Shown in pieces: positions 52,890-62,293 of a DNA stretch of 64,000 bases. Every line of letters begins with the position of its first letter. Position 1 is the stretch's first letter. Made by a program: the position numbers and the translations under genes. Below the pieces are notes generated by a model. That model had not been told where the DNA came from. It saw only the letters and a program-made list of their open reading frames with translations, and searched no databases. The stretch comes from an uncultured Eggerthellaceae bacterium (GTDB lineage Bacteria; Actinomycetota; Coriobacteriia; Coriobacteriales; Eggerthellaceae): NCBI GenBank assembly GCA_947626195.1, contig CANQRF010000001.1, positions 62,001-126,000 on the forward strand. Direction: 5' to 3'.

Positions 52890-54596
52890 TTACTCTTCGT
52901 CTTCCAAGCCGGCGAGGCGGCGTCCCACCAGATAGCCAAAGCAGACGCAACGTCCATGGCTGACGGCGCTGATATGGTGCGGATAGGTGCCGAAGAACAT
53001 CGAGCCGCTCGTGTTGCCCAATGCATAGAGATTCGGGATGACCGCACCGGCGTTGTCGAGGACTTGAGAGTTCTTGTTGATCTTCAAACCGCTGACCGAG
53101 GTCAAGCACGAGCCGCTCTCCTCAATCGCGTAGAACGGAGCCTCGTCGAGAGGAAGCAGAGTTGTCGGGTTCTTACCGAAGTCCTCATCGACGCCCTTTG
53201 CGCAGAGCTCGTTGTAGCGCTCCACCGTCGCCTTGAGATTCTCCTTGTTGACGCCGATCTTATCGGCCAGCTCATCGATGCTGTCTGCCTCGATGAGAAC
53301 ATCTTTGCAGTTCTCGTACATATCCTCGGCAGTCCACGGTATGACGCCCTTCATGATGTCGAACGCCGCAAGCAAATCGCCTGAGAGCAGAAGGTAGTCA
53401 TGGGCGCCAGGCTGATACATCAGGGCGTTGTTCACGAGCTCGAACGACTGGCTCTCATTCACGAAGCGCTTACCGTCCTCGTTCACGCGTGGGAAGGCGA
53501 AGATCGCACCGTTCGCGCGGAAGCCGGCAGTGCATCCGCCTGGGTCGTTCATGAGGATGTGGGGATAGTCATCCTCGGCCGCATTGATCGCCGTGGCCAT
53601 GAGATGCCCGTCACCGGATTCAGTCATGGTCGGGTTGATCCACGCATACACCGCGAGGTCGCGCGGGCGAATCCTCTCCGTCAGGCAATCCCAGTTGTTA
53701 TCGTAGCCGCCGGTCGCCAATACGACACCCTTGGAGGCGTTCACCTTGATATAGCCATCTTCACCCTTCGCGAAAACACCGGTCACAGCGCCACTCTCGT
53801 CGGTGATGAGTTGGCAAGCAGGGGTCTCGAAACGAATCTCCGCACCGTTGAGCTCTGCATTGTCAAGCATCATCTTGACAAAGGAGGAAGTGCCGCCCTG
53901 AACGCGAACACCAGTCGCCCAGGTCTTCACACCCTCATAAACGGAATGGTCGCCCACGACGCTGAACTCGCCGCACTCGCTCGTCGGCGTGTTAGATGAG
54001 GTTTCCATCGCCCATGCCATCGCCTCACCGGAGCGGTCGATGTATTGCTGCCAGACAAAACGGTCGGCGCGATAGTGGGCAAAGGAGAGCGCATCGCCCA
54101 AGAGCTCTGCCGGATCAACCGTCACGCCGGCGGCTGTATGGAGAGGATCGTTGATGGCGCCGATCTCGCTTCCGCGTGCGGCGAACGTCGTGCCCTTCTC
54201 GAGCAGCAAAACGTTCAGACCGTTTTGCGAAGCGGAGGCTGCCGCCGTCGTTCCCGCCATACCGGCACCGCATACCACGACGTCGACGTCGATGGTCTCG
54301 GTAACTTGGTCGTCAGTGATCGGGTCGGCGACGAAATCGGGCTCGCATTGCACCGATTGCGAGAAATTCAGATTCTCCTTGTTGGGCAGAAGCGTTTCGC
54401 CCGTCTGCGCAGAAGCAGACGTCGTGCTGTTGGTCGGCGTGTCCGACGTGTTGCTCGACGTCGAGCTCGGCGACGGCGCGCATCCGGTTGCCGCGAGCGC
54501 CGTGAGCGCTGCAACCGAGGTTGCTACGCCGAGAAATCCACGACGCGACATCGCGCCGTTGGCTCCTTTGATGGCCGTTTTGTTGAGGTCTTCCAT
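52890..54596 (-). CDS. Tat-exported lipoprotein FAD-dependent reductase
   Basis: The 568-residue protein has a Tat motif SRRGFLG (residues 17-23) and lipobox ATGC (Cys39). A long Ser/Thr-rich linker (about 41-65) leads to the FAD loop GAGMAG at 110-115 and the AARGSEIGAIN segment typical of fumarate reductase-like flavoproteins. The C-terminus has SVSGLKIN and VSHGRCVCFGYLVGRRLAG. ATG 54596 follows AGAGGAAGAGAGG. It is divergent from the membrane LuxR gene, so the pair is probably a regulator and its target. The substrate is unknown. Confidence 0.9.
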   Translation of the reverse strand: MEDLNKTAIKGANGAMSRRGFLGVATSVAALTALAATGCAPSPSSTSSNTSDTPTNSTTSASAQTGETLLPNKENLNFSQSVQCEPDFVADPITDDQVTETIDVDVVVCGAGMAGTTAAASASQNGLNVLLLEKGTTFAARGSEIGAINDPLHTAAGVTVDPAELLGDALSFAHYRADRFVWQQYIDRSGEAMAWAMETSSNTPTSECGEFSVVGDHSVYEGVKTWATGVRVQGGTSSFVKMMLDNAELNGAEIRFETPACQLITDESGAVTGVFAKGEDGYIKVNASKGVVLATGGYDNNWDCLTERIRPRDLAVYAWINPTMTESGDGHLMATAINAAEDDYPHILMNDPGGCTAGFRANGAIFAFPRVNEDGKRFVNESQSFELVNNALMYQPGAHDYLLLSGDLLAAFDIMKGVIPWTAEDMYENCKDVLIEADSIDELADKIGVNKENLKATVERYNELCAKGVDEDFGKNPTTLLPLDEAPFYAIEESGSCLTSVSGLKINKNSQVLDNAGAVIPNLYALGNTSGSMFFGTYPHHISAVSHGRCVCFGYLVGRRLAGLEDEE

Positions 54597-54759
54597 GTTC
54601 CCCTCTCTTCCTCTTTCGATGGGTTAACTCAAAAGGGCATCAACCGTGGGTGTATAATGCAGGTTTGCGAAATCGGCATTTCCCCCGTTGATGCCCACAC
54701 GCTTCTGCAGCGCGCAGGAAGACCTTAGCGCAGTCATGGGAGTGGGAGTATCCGACAAT

Positions 54760-56250
54760 ATGGCCAACTTTGCCAAATCTGCCATCGGACAAAAAGTACG
54801 ATGGTTTCCCATCAGGCTTTCTGGAGCCGGCGTCGCCGCCTGCTCCATCGTCGGAATGGCGCTTTTCTACGCATGGAACCTCTATGCTATTTACTACGGC
54901 CCCCTCGTCTCGACGCAAGGCTATATGTCAACGACCCTTGGAACCATCGTCACCAGCATTTCGGCAACGCTCGGGTTCGTGGTGATAGGAGCTTGGCTCT
55001 ATCGGCTGCGGCATTTCGAGATCATTGGCATGGCGATTTCTGCGGCAACCGTCGTGTTCGTTCCACTTGCCGTCGTGCTCCGCGATAGCGGCATGCTCAA
55101 TCCCACCGCCGCACAGCTGCTCATCGATGTGGTCAGCAGAATCTGCTCGTGCTGGGTGATCGTCTCGTGGGGAGCACAGTATTCTCGGTTCAAGCCGCGC
55201 TTCATCACAATATTCGCGCTCGCCTCGTTCCTTATCGCCTTGGTCGTCTGCTTTTCCTTAAACGCCTGTCCAATTGCCGTGAAAGTCACGTTCGCAAGCA
55301 TCACCCTGCCGCTTTCCATGGTGTTTGCCTTGCTGGTGAAGGGAAGTAAAGGGGAGGCGTTCGCCCCAAATGCCCCAGGGCCGTCAAACGAGACATTTGT
55401 CGGCCTTACTTGGCGGATCATCGTCGTGTTCTTCTTGTTCGGCATCGTCACCTGGGTGGGAATCACACTCGCCCAAACCGATTTCGACAAAACGCGATCG
55501 TTGGCGGATCTTTCCATCGTCGGCAGCGGAACCATCGTAGTCATTTTCTTGCTGATCGCGCTTTTCACGAAGGGAACCTTCTCCACGTCTTTCATCTATC
55601 GCGTGGCGCTTCCGCTCGTTATGACGGGAATGATGCTCGTCACCATACCGAGCGTTGAGACTCCCGTAGGGACGGCGCTCATCGCGATGAGCTACACCTG
55701 CTTCGATCTCTTCTGCTTCACGCTTTTCGCGAACGCCTGCCGCAAAACGGGAACCGACCCGCGAAAAGCCTTTGGCTGGTGCCGCGCCATTGAAAGCAGT
55801 GCGCCTATTCCCGCCATTGCCCTTATCACCATGACGAGCAACCTTTTCCCGCCGGAGAGCCACCTTCTCTCCACGCTTATCGTGGCGGCGAGCGTTTTGG
55901 TGGCAGCTGCCCTGATGCTGTTCAGTAGCACCAAGATTTTCGAGAAGGTGCAAAGCCCGCAGACCGAAGAGAAGGGACTGGGGTTTACCGAGGATATGAT
56001 GCAATTCGCGTTGCAGTTTTCAAAAGCCGTCCAGAGCGCGGCGCTCTCGCCCCGCGAGGCGGAGATCCTCAGCCTGATCGTCCGCGGCAGAAGCGTGCCT
56101 TATATAGCCGAGAAGCTCGCCATCTCACGGAGCACGGTGAAGACGCATATCGCCCACATTTACGAGAAGCTCGACGTTGCCGATCGCCAGGAGATGATCG
56201 ACGCCATCGAGGCGATTCCGCTTGATGAAGGCAATGAGATAGCAAGTTGA
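54760..56250 (+). CDS. Membrane-embedded LuxR-type transcriptional regulator
   Basis: The protein has about 496 residues. The N-terminal 390 residues form ten to twelve hydrophobic helices with no recognised enzyme motif. The last 70 residues are a LuxR/GerE helix-turn-helix: LSPREAEILSLIVRGR, IAEKLAISRSTVKTHI and HIYEKLDVADRQEM. This build, a transporter-like membrane sensor fused to a DNA-binding domain, is frequent in Eggerthellaceae next to Tat flavoproteins. The start is uncertain: ATG 54760 (GGGAG 11 nt upstream), ATG 54736 or ATG 54691. It probably senses the substrate of the divergent flavoprotein. Confidence 0.88.
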   Translation: MANFAKSAIGQKVRWFPIRLSGAGVAACSIVGMALFYAWNLYAIYYGPLVSTQGYMSTTLGTIVTSISATLGFVVIGAWLYRLRHFEIIGMAISAATVVFVPLAVVLRDSGMLNPTAAQLLIDVVSRICSCWVIVSWGAQYSRFKPRFITIFALASFLIALVVCFSLNACPIAVKVTFASITLPLSMVFALLVKGSKGEAFAPNAPGPSNETFVGLTWRIIVVFFLFGIVTWVGITLAQTDFDKTRSLADLSIVGSGTIVVIFLLIALFTKGTFSTSFIYRVALPLVMTGMMLVTIPSVETPVGTALIAMSYTCFDLFCFTLFANACRKTGTDPRKAFGWCRAIESSAPIPAIALITMTSNLFPPESHLLSTLIVAASVLVAAALMLFSSTKIFEKVQSPQTEEKGLGFTEDMMQFALQFSKAVQSAALSPREAEILSLIVRGRSVPYIAEKLAISRSTVKTHIAHIYEKLDVADRQEMIDAIEAIPLDEGNEIAS

Positions 56251-56269
56251 TGGGGCAGTGCTATCTCAT
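56234..56269. terminator. Hairpin at the convergent LuxR/VWA junction
   Basis: A perfect 11-bp inverted repeat (56234-56244 with 56259-56269) overlaps the LuxR stop codon. There is no T tract. It may slow both converging transcripts. Confidence 0.45.
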
Positions 56270-56286
56270 CGCCCTGATCGAGCATC

Positions 56287-56922
56287 CTATCGGGAGGCGT
56301 TGTCCTTCTCCACCTCATTCGACCATGAGTCGTTGAGCATGCCCTCGCAGCGCATCATGCACGTGGCATCTGCCATGGCACCGTACACTGCGTGCGTGCC
56401 CACCACATCGGCATGATAGTTCACTGCACGGTTGGCGGCGATTCCGATGCGCCCCGCCTCGGCGGCGGCATCGATGTTCGCGCCCATGAAGATGAACTCC
56501 CAGCCCTTCGCCTTCTTCTTCTCGATGAGCTTCTTCACATCCTTGTAGCTATATTCCCTGCTCGCATTTTCCATGCCGTCGGTGGTGATGACGAAGATCA
56601 CGTTCTTGGCGCGATGGCTCTTCGGGAGGATCTTCTGCACCTTGCTGACGTGCGTGATCGCCCCGCCCACCGCATCGAGCAGCGCTGTGCAGCCGCGCAC
56701 GTAATACTGCTTGCTCGTGATGGGGCGCACCTCCTGGATGTCCTTGCGATCGCAGATGACGTCGGTGCGGTCGTCGAAGAGCACGGTGGAGACCACGGCG
56801 TCGCCCTCGAGCTCTTTGTGCTTTAAGAGCACGGAGTTGAAGCCTCCAATCGTGTCGGCCTCAAGCCCTGCCATCGATCCGCTGCGGTCGAGGATGAATA
56901 CGATCTCGGTGTAGTCTTTCAT
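56287..56922 (-). CDS. VWA domain protein
   Basis: The 211-residue protein consists of little more than one von Willebrand A domain. The metal-ion-dependent adhesion site reads FILDRSGSM (DxSxS) at about residues 10-18, with the further Thr in GCTALLDAVG and Asp in ITTDGMENAS. There is no signal or membrane helix, so it is cytoplasmic. ATG 56922 follows AAGGA. The macrodomain protein is 105 bp upstream on the same strand, so the two probably act together. The partner or substrate is unknown. Confidence 0.85.
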   Translation of the reverse strand: MKDYTEIVFILDRSGSMAGLEADTIGGFNSVLLKHKELEGDAVVSTVLFDDRTDVICDRKDIQEVRPITSKQYYVRGCTALLDAVGGAITHVSKVQKILPKSHRAKNVIFVITTDGMENASREYSYKDVKKLIEKKKAKGWEFIFMGANIDAAAEAGRIGIAANRAVNYHADVVGTHAVYGAMADATCMMRCEGMLNDSWSNEVEKDNASR

Positions 56923-57027
56923 GGTTCGTCCTTATCTCTTCGGAATTGCTTGACGATAAGGACTTTACCCGCGCGGCAGGCGCCGCAGGTAAACCGCGAG
57001 GCGACATCTTGCGCGGGGGGGCAAGCG

Positions 57028-58308
57028 TTACCCCAGCAGTGGCTGATCATAGGCGTAAAGCGCCTCGTTGATCTGGAAGATGTCGTAGATGCTGTTCACG
57101 AGGAAATACTCGACGATGACATCGAACTTCGAGCTATGGGAAAGCGTGAAGCTCGCCCGTGCAAGCAGAGCGAGCGCATCGTCGTAGTCGAGCCTGAGCG
57201 CGATTGCGAGCGCGCAGGCGGTCTTTTTCGTCGGGCGATAGCCATCGTCTTTGCGGATCTTCGCGAAGAGCTGGCGCGACATATTGGCGCGCTTGTAGAC
57301 CTCCACGTCGGTCATCCCGCGCTCGTCGATCAGCCTGAGCACGGTAGCCGCGAACGACTCATCGAGCCGCGCGAGGCGTGATTCGAGGCTTTCCCGTGTC
57401 TCGCGTCGCCTTATCCTTCCGAAACGACGCTTGCGCCGCGGAGCCGATGATTCGTGCGGCGCAGCCATTTTTGGAGACGGTGCCATTGCCGGAGACGGTG
57501 CCATTGCGGGCGGCGATGGCATTGCGGGCGGCGCTCCGTAAGTTATTGGTGCCAAAGGGGCAGCGGTCGGCTGAGTTTCTTCGTGCCGCGGAAGAGCCTC
57601 ACCTTCACCGCGCGAGCTTGCCTTTTGCCGAGGAACCTCCTCGTCTTCGAGCAAGCTCGCCTCCTGCAGAAATGCCTCTTCGATTACCTCATCAGATAAC
57701 GATATGCCTATCTGCTGCTGAGGGAGCTGGGGAAGCGGAGCATCGCCGAGCCGAGCCGTGCGCCCGTAGCTGTGCTCGCCCACATACACGTCATCGATGT
57801 ACTCTTCTATTTCATCGAATATGGCGCGACCTGCCCGCACCGACGCGCGGTCATACAGGACGAGCCATACATCAACGTCGTGACCATCGAGGAAACGCTG
57901 AATGGCGCGGGTCTCAATATCGATGGCCTCTCCCATGGGATAGCCGAAGGAGCCCGTCGAGAGCAAGGGGAGCGCCATCGAGGTCGCCCCCGCCTCATAG
58001 GCCACACGAAGCGCTTCGCTCACGCACGAGAAAAGCGCATCCGCCTCGCCGGAAAAGCCGCCCATCCACAAAGGCCCGACGGCATGCACCACCATCTTCG
58101 CAGGGAAATCGAAGGCGGGCGTGACGACCGCCTTGCCGACGGGGCATCCGCCGAGCTCATCGCACGCCTCCTGCATGCGCTGCCTGCCAGCGATGCGGGC
58201 GACCGACGCCCCTGCCCCGCCGTCGATCAGCAGATGCGAGTTCGCCGGCACCACAACGGCGTCCGTGCGCATATTCGCGATGTCGTCCCTCACGATGTGC
58301 AGCGGCAT
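57028..58308 (-). CDS. Macrodomain protein with C-terminal helical (HTH-like) domain
   Basis: The protein has 426 residues. Residues 1 to about 170 are a macrodomain of the ADP-ribose-binding type: VVPANSHLLIDGGAGASVARIAG (loop 1, here quoted as separate motifs NSHLL and GGAGASVA), VVHAVGP and LLSTGSFGYP (loop 2). A disordered Pro/Ala/Met linker with PSPAMA-type repeats (about 255-290) and a basic stretch (RRKRRFGRIRRRE) follow. The last 110 residues are helical, with an HTH-like part (GMTDVEVYKRANMSRQLFAKI). ATG 58308 has a TGAGGA site. It is likely to read or remove ADP-ribose, with a DNA- or partner-binding tail, and is paired with the VWA gene. Confidence 0.85.
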   Translation of the reverse strand: MPLHIVRDDIANMRTDAVVVPANSHLLIDGGAGASVARIAGRQRMQEACDELGGCPVGKAVVTPAFDFPAKMVVHAVGPLWMGGFSGEADALFSCVSEALRVAYEAGATSMALPLLSTGSFGYPMGEAIDIETRAIQRFLDGHDVDVWLVLYDRASVRAGRAIFDEIEEYIDDVYVGEHSYGRTARLGDAPLPQLPQQQIGISLSDEVIEEAFLQEASLLEDEEVPRQKASSRGEGEALPRHEETQPTAAPLAPITYGAPPAMPSPPAMAPSPAMAPSPKMAAPHESSAPRRKRRFGRIRRRETRESLESRLARLDESFAATVLRLIDERGMTDVEVYKRANMSRQLFAKIRKDDGYRPTKKTACALAIALRLDYDDALALLARASFTLSHSSKFDVIVEYFLVNSIYDIFQINEALYAYDQPLLG

Positions 58309-58692
58309 GGTTCCTCACATTCCTCCCACGAAGGCTCAGACCTTCGGTGGACATTACGGCGGTGCCCTCTACGGAACAACTCGATTATCACATTATCGTC
58401 GATGATCGTGCTAAGAATATGATAACTCCCCCTCCTCTATCACAACCGTCTTCGACGCCTTGAAGTTTTTCGCATTCGAAAACGCATGAGGATTTCGCAG
58501 CTCTTGTGCCGCTACGGAGTTTAGCTGGTGACCTTTGCTGCACTATCACAGGGCAACCCTTGGACAACATTTTCCGTTTTCGTGCAAATCGGTGCTCAAA
58601 CATTTTCAGTTTTCGTGCAATAATGGCCTCAAACATTTTCCGTTTTCGGAATATGAGCACGTCAATGGCAGATTTCTGCATACCTCTTCTTT
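58309..58692. other. 384-bp intergenic region upstream of the macrodomain gene
   Basis: It holds the macrodomain promoter region, with ATTATC/GATAAT-type inverted motifs near 58380-58430, and the 33-bp-period tandem repeats at 58566-58648. Open frames across it are repetitive and show no recognisable protein. Confidence 0.55.
58566..58648. repeat. Three copies of a 33-bp-period tandem repeat
   Basis: Copies start at 58566, 58599 and 58632, each beginning AACATTTTC and continuing to TTTTCG. The first two share 21 of 22 bases over their cores; the third diverges after TTTTCG. Spacing is exactly 33 bp, about three DNA turns or 11 codons. A related pair lies at 52591-52645. Confidence 0.75.
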
Positions 58693-58920
58693 CTACGCGA
58701 TGCCCGCCGCGCTGAGATCCATTTCTACAAGATGGCGAAGGTAGTCGGAGCGTTTCATTCCAAGATGTTTTGCCCGCGCATCGATGGCGGCGTGTTTGCA
58801 TGCTTGTCAATAATCAGGTCGTCCAACTTTGAACCTTTCAATTTCGTCCAACGTAATTTTAGAACGCCAAGTTGGAGCACAACAGCTTCGCCGTGTTGAA
58901 TACATACTATGTGCTTTCAT
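58693..58920 (-). pseudogene. Relic of a ribbon-helix-helix antitoxin-like gene
   Basis: A minus-strand frame ends with AAIDARAKHLGMKRSDYL followed by RHLVEMDLSAAGIA and a stop at 58693. That pattern is typical of the C-terminal half of CopG/Arc-type ribbon-helix-helix proteins. In the same frame, upstream, KITLDEIERFKVGRPDY is followed by a TGA at 58807-58809 that breaks the gene. The possible ATG is at 58920, directly after the helicase stop. No toxin gene is seen beside it. It is probably inactive. Confidence 0.5.
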
Positions 58921-58933
58921 GAGCAAACAGTTT

Positions 58934-61900
58934 TTAACGTAACGTTTTAACAAAGGGACAGAGATTGATGAAGAGTTCTCGTAATTCCTGTTCTTCCAGA
59001 TCTCCGCAAGCAAGTCTATCTTTTAACCGGCTAAGAAGCTCTTCTTGATCAGGCATCCCAATAACAGCTCGGTACCGATAGACATCTTCACGTAATTGCT
59101 CATAGAGAGCTGCATCTTGGCTGAAGGGATAGAGATACACATAGCGTTCGACCTTTGAAATGGGGCCATGAGTGCCGACTCCCCAGAACGGCAACAATCC
59201 TGACGCCTGCTTGCCGTAGCCACTGCGGGATTCGCGTTGTTCGGCAATGCGAAAGAGCTGCTCCCAAATCGGTCCTTCGTCGAACTTCATGCGGCCATAG
59301 CGAGCGGCTACGCTTTGTCGTACCGCAAGCCCTTTATATCGATTGATGCGCCCTTCCCGTTGTTCCAAATCGATAGGATTGTGCGGAAGGTTCCAATGGC
59401 AGATCTTTCGGCAATATTGGTGGAAATCGAGACCCTCCTGCCCAATCGATGTGCTGATGAGCACAAATGGCCGGAAGGGGGAATTGAAGGCGTTTCTAAG
59501 GCGCGATCTTGTTACCTCGTTATCGTCGCCTTTTCGGGTATCCATAAAGGCCGATGCAATGTTAGTTCTGAGCACCATCGTGCCTAGGCGTTTTTTGGCT
59601 ACACCGCTATTGGGCACAAGTACGTTATGCCGCGTCTCGACGTTATGGCAGGATGGATTATTGCCTTCACCAACCATGGCTTTATATGTGCGAAGTAACT
59701 TTTCCCTCGGGGAAAGCTCGCCACTCACCGGCAAGCTCATATGGGCGTATTCATCCACTACCGCCTGCAAGTTACCATCACACGCGTAGTCGAGCATGTT
59801 TTTCCAGTGCGCACTTCGCTGGTTCCGCGTCTCTTTTGCCGCAGCGACCGCCAGTGTCGACGATGCGGTGTTCATTCGGTTGATAAATGCGTGGCCGAAT
59901 TCGAATGCTAGACTTAGAGGCATATCATCGATCAATTGCCTATAGCAACGGAGCGCGCACACCGCTGGTGAACCGATCGCCGCGTTGACTAGCTGGTCAA
60001 CAAGATCAGCAGAATAAAGGCTGGGATCTTGAAAATTCCATGCTTTATATCTTGTTTGGATGGCCTTAAAAACGCGGCCTTCAATGCCATAGCGTTCGCC
60101 CAAATTGCTCATATGCCCATCGGTGCCGTTGAGCAGATCGTTTATCACGTTATGGCCGTTCGCTTCGTCCAGCCTGAGCGCCGCCATGATGTATCCGTCC
60201 ATCGTCTGCCGAGCGCTTGATGCAGATGGCTTCCATAGACGTTCGATGCCAAGCGCCGAGGCGAGATCATGGCTCACACGTTTGTACAGCTCTCTCCGAA
60301 GCTCAGCAAGAGACTTTCCGCTATTCGCCAGCTCAGCGACATCGATCAGGCTGGCAAGATAGGGCGAAGGGTATAGCAGAAGGAACGCGTTTTGCTGTTG
60401 GCTGTCGAATCGGATGCGGCGACGGGGAAGAGCTTGATCGTCGGCTTCCTCGTCAATCCCTGATTCGTCATCTTTGAAATATCGGTAGGATTTACCTGTT
60501 GCAGCTTCGAGCGTGCGCACATTGCGGCGTTCAAGCTCATAGGAGATCAATGTCGCCAACGACGGCGGCACCATCGACCATGCGGAGAACAGGAGAAACT
60601 TGGAGAAACCCTTCGCCTGAGCAAATGGAGATCTCGTCGGCACGGAATAATACGGTCGGCTAGCTGGCACCCAGAGCAATTGCTCAATCTTCAGCGTGTT
60701 TGATTCCGTGAGATCTTCCATGAATGCCGAATAACGCGCATTGCCATTACGAAGTTTTTCGTAATTATTAATATCCCAACGTCTGAGCCAAAGAATGCCA
60801 GCATCATATTTCTTGTCAGCTTTTACCAAGTATTTGTCTTTCTCCACCTCGTTCTTGAGCTTATCCATGAATTTGTATTGACCCATGAACGAAAGCGGGA
60901 AGGGGCATGATTTCGAAAAATCCGTATAAAGGAACCTGCCCGAGATTCGCGCCGCTGCCTCAAGTTCACGCATTTTTACGAACGACAGCACATCGTTGCT
61001 CGTGATTTCAAGAGTTCGAGCATAAGAGAGATTATCAGTGATCGGCCCTAACTCTCCTGTGGACTGTCGTTCAGTTCGAGCAGTATTGCGATGGGCAGTT
61101 TCCTCAGCCCGCTGTTTCGATTGCCGCAAGGCGACGATGTCGCACGAACCGGAGCTAAGCTTTTGAATCGATGTGGTGAAATCACTCCAGACCTCGATAA
61201 ACTCCTGACGGCTCTCGTTGTCGTCATCGTTGAGAAACTCCATGATCTCCAAGAACTCTCGGTGCGAGTCGCCAAATCCACCATCGTCGATCTCAGCGGC
61301 TGTCGAATACATCCGATAGGGCGTCGCCGAGAGGAGCAGAACGCGCGTGTTGCCGCCGAGAAATCGTCTTGCGAGAAGCGCCGATTCGGTATCTGATTCA
61401 GCTATGAGTTCGTGAAAACGCTGAAACTCGTCCATAATGACGAAATCCGGATCGAGCATATCGACACAGGCTTTTGAAAAAGCCTTTCGTAGATCGACGA
61501 TGATGTCATGTTCTACTTGCCGATCTTCTCTCCCACCATCGATGTAGGAGACGATGTTTGTCAGAGTCGTGCGACCGTCCGCTTCCAACTCTTGGTCGAC
61601 CTTTTCGAGCACGTCGTAAGGGTAACCAGCACGTGCTCCCCTGCAGGGATCCATCTGACGTGCACTTTTCACCTCAGCGGCAGCGCGCTGATCCCTCCAC
61701 CATAACCAGTTATCTTCAACGGAGCCGATACGGGGATCCCATAGAATATCGCTCAGGCGATCATAGCGCGAAGAGCCCTTTTTCAGCCGATCATCGTAGG
61801 ACAAGACCGCAAGCATGAGAGCGCGCTCATACATTGTTCCCGTGCCGCTCGTGATCGAGAACGATGTGCTGGGCGTCAACGGCGTGATTTGTATATAGCG

Positions 61901-62293
61901 ATCGCGGAGCTCCGCATCGCCTCGCTCTTGCGCTATGACAAGGTGCTGCATCGAAAGTCGCGAAGCATCCGAAGAAGCTAGCTTAACATCGCCGTCGATT
62001 GAAAGTTTTTCGATGTTCTGGGCGGCTATCGTGCTGTTGGAACAGATGTAGGCGATCTTGACGAGATCGTCGCCTTCTTTGGAGCGCAGGCTCGCGATCT
62101 TCGCAATTACGCCACGTGCAACGAGCGTCTTGCCAAGCCCCACCTCATCAGCGACAAGCACGCGTTTGCGCCCCTGCTCGTAGATGTTCGATACGTGCTC
62201 GACGGTAGCACGTTGGAAAGGAGCGAGGCCATCGAGTACCTTTCGCTCGATTTCGGCAAGGCGGTTTTGGACATTGAAGGTTTTGTCCGTCAT
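58934..62293 (-). CDS. SF2/SNF2-type helicase, probable defence protein
   Basis: The 1119-residue protein has Walker A in VADEVGLGKTL (about 48-57), a DEFQ Walker B (288-291), LLLSATPYRM (motif III, about 319-328), ISTSIGQEGLDF (motif V, about 945-957) and QREGRINRYKG (motif VI, about 978-988). The two RecA-like lobes are separated by some 600 residues, a very large insertion with no recognised domain. Start ATG 62293 overlaps the upstream gene by 4 bp. The architecture resembles helicases of multi-gene phage-defence systems that act with nucleases. Base composition is lower in GC than core genes nearby, consistent with transfer. Confidence 0.85.
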   Translation of the reverse strand: MTDKTFNVQNRLAEIERKVLDGLAPFQRATVEHVSNIYEQGRKRVLVADEVGLGKTLVARGVIAKIASLRSKEGDDLVKIAYICSNSTIAAQNIEKLSIDGDVKLASSDASRLSMQHLVIAQERGDAELRDRYIQITPLTPSTSFSITSGTGTMYERALMLAVLSYDDRLKKGSSRYDRLSDILWDPRIGSVEDNWLWWRDQRAAAEVKSARQMDPCRGARAGYPYDVLEKVDQELEADGRTTLTNIVSYIDGGREDRQVEHDIIVDLRKAFSKACVDMLDPDFVIMDEFQRFHELIAESDTESALLARRFLGGNTRVLLLSATPYRMYSTAAEIDDGGFGDSHREFLEIMEFLNDDDNESRQEFIEVWSDFTTSIQKLSSGSCDIVALRQSKQRAEETAHRNTARTERQSTGELGPITDNLSYARTLEITSNDVLSFVKMRELEAAARISGRFLYTDFSKSCPFPLSFMGQYKFMDKLKNEVEKDKYLVKADKKYDAGILWLRRWDINNYEKLRNGNARYSAFMEDLTESNTLKIEQLLWVPASRPYYSVPTRSPFAQAKGFSKFLLFSAWSMVPPSLATLISYELERRNVRTLEAATGKSYRYFKDDESGIDEEADDQALPRRRIRFDSQQQNAFLLLYPSPYLASLIDVAELANSGKSLAELRRELYKRVSHDLASALGIERLWKPSASSARQTMDGYIMAALRLDEANGHNVINDLLNGTDGHMSNLGERYGIEGRVFKAIQTRYKAWNFQDPSLYSADLVDQLVNAAIGSPAVCALRCYRQLIDDMPLSLAFEFGHAFINRMNTASSTLAVAAAKETRNQRSAHWKNMLDYACDGNLQAVVDEYAHMSLPVSGELSPREKLLRTYKAMVGEGNNPSCHNVETRHNVLVPNSGVAKKRLGTMVLRTNIASAFMDTRKGDDNEVTRSRLRNAFNSPFRPFVLISTSIGQEGLDFHQYCRKICHWNLPHNPIDLEQREGRINRYKGLAVRQSVAARYGRMKFDEGPIWEQLFRIAEQRESRSGYGKQASGLLPFWGVGTHGPISKVERYVYLYPFSQDAALYEQLREDVYRYRAVIGMPDQEELLSRLKDRLACGDLEEQELRELFINLCPFVKTLR

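Noticed and set aside
58388-58810. Minus-strand open frame of 140 codons over the 33-bp repeats
   Set aside because: It is held open by the repeats and reads as basic repetitive peptide. The other frame shows the better antitoxin-like match at 58693-58920.
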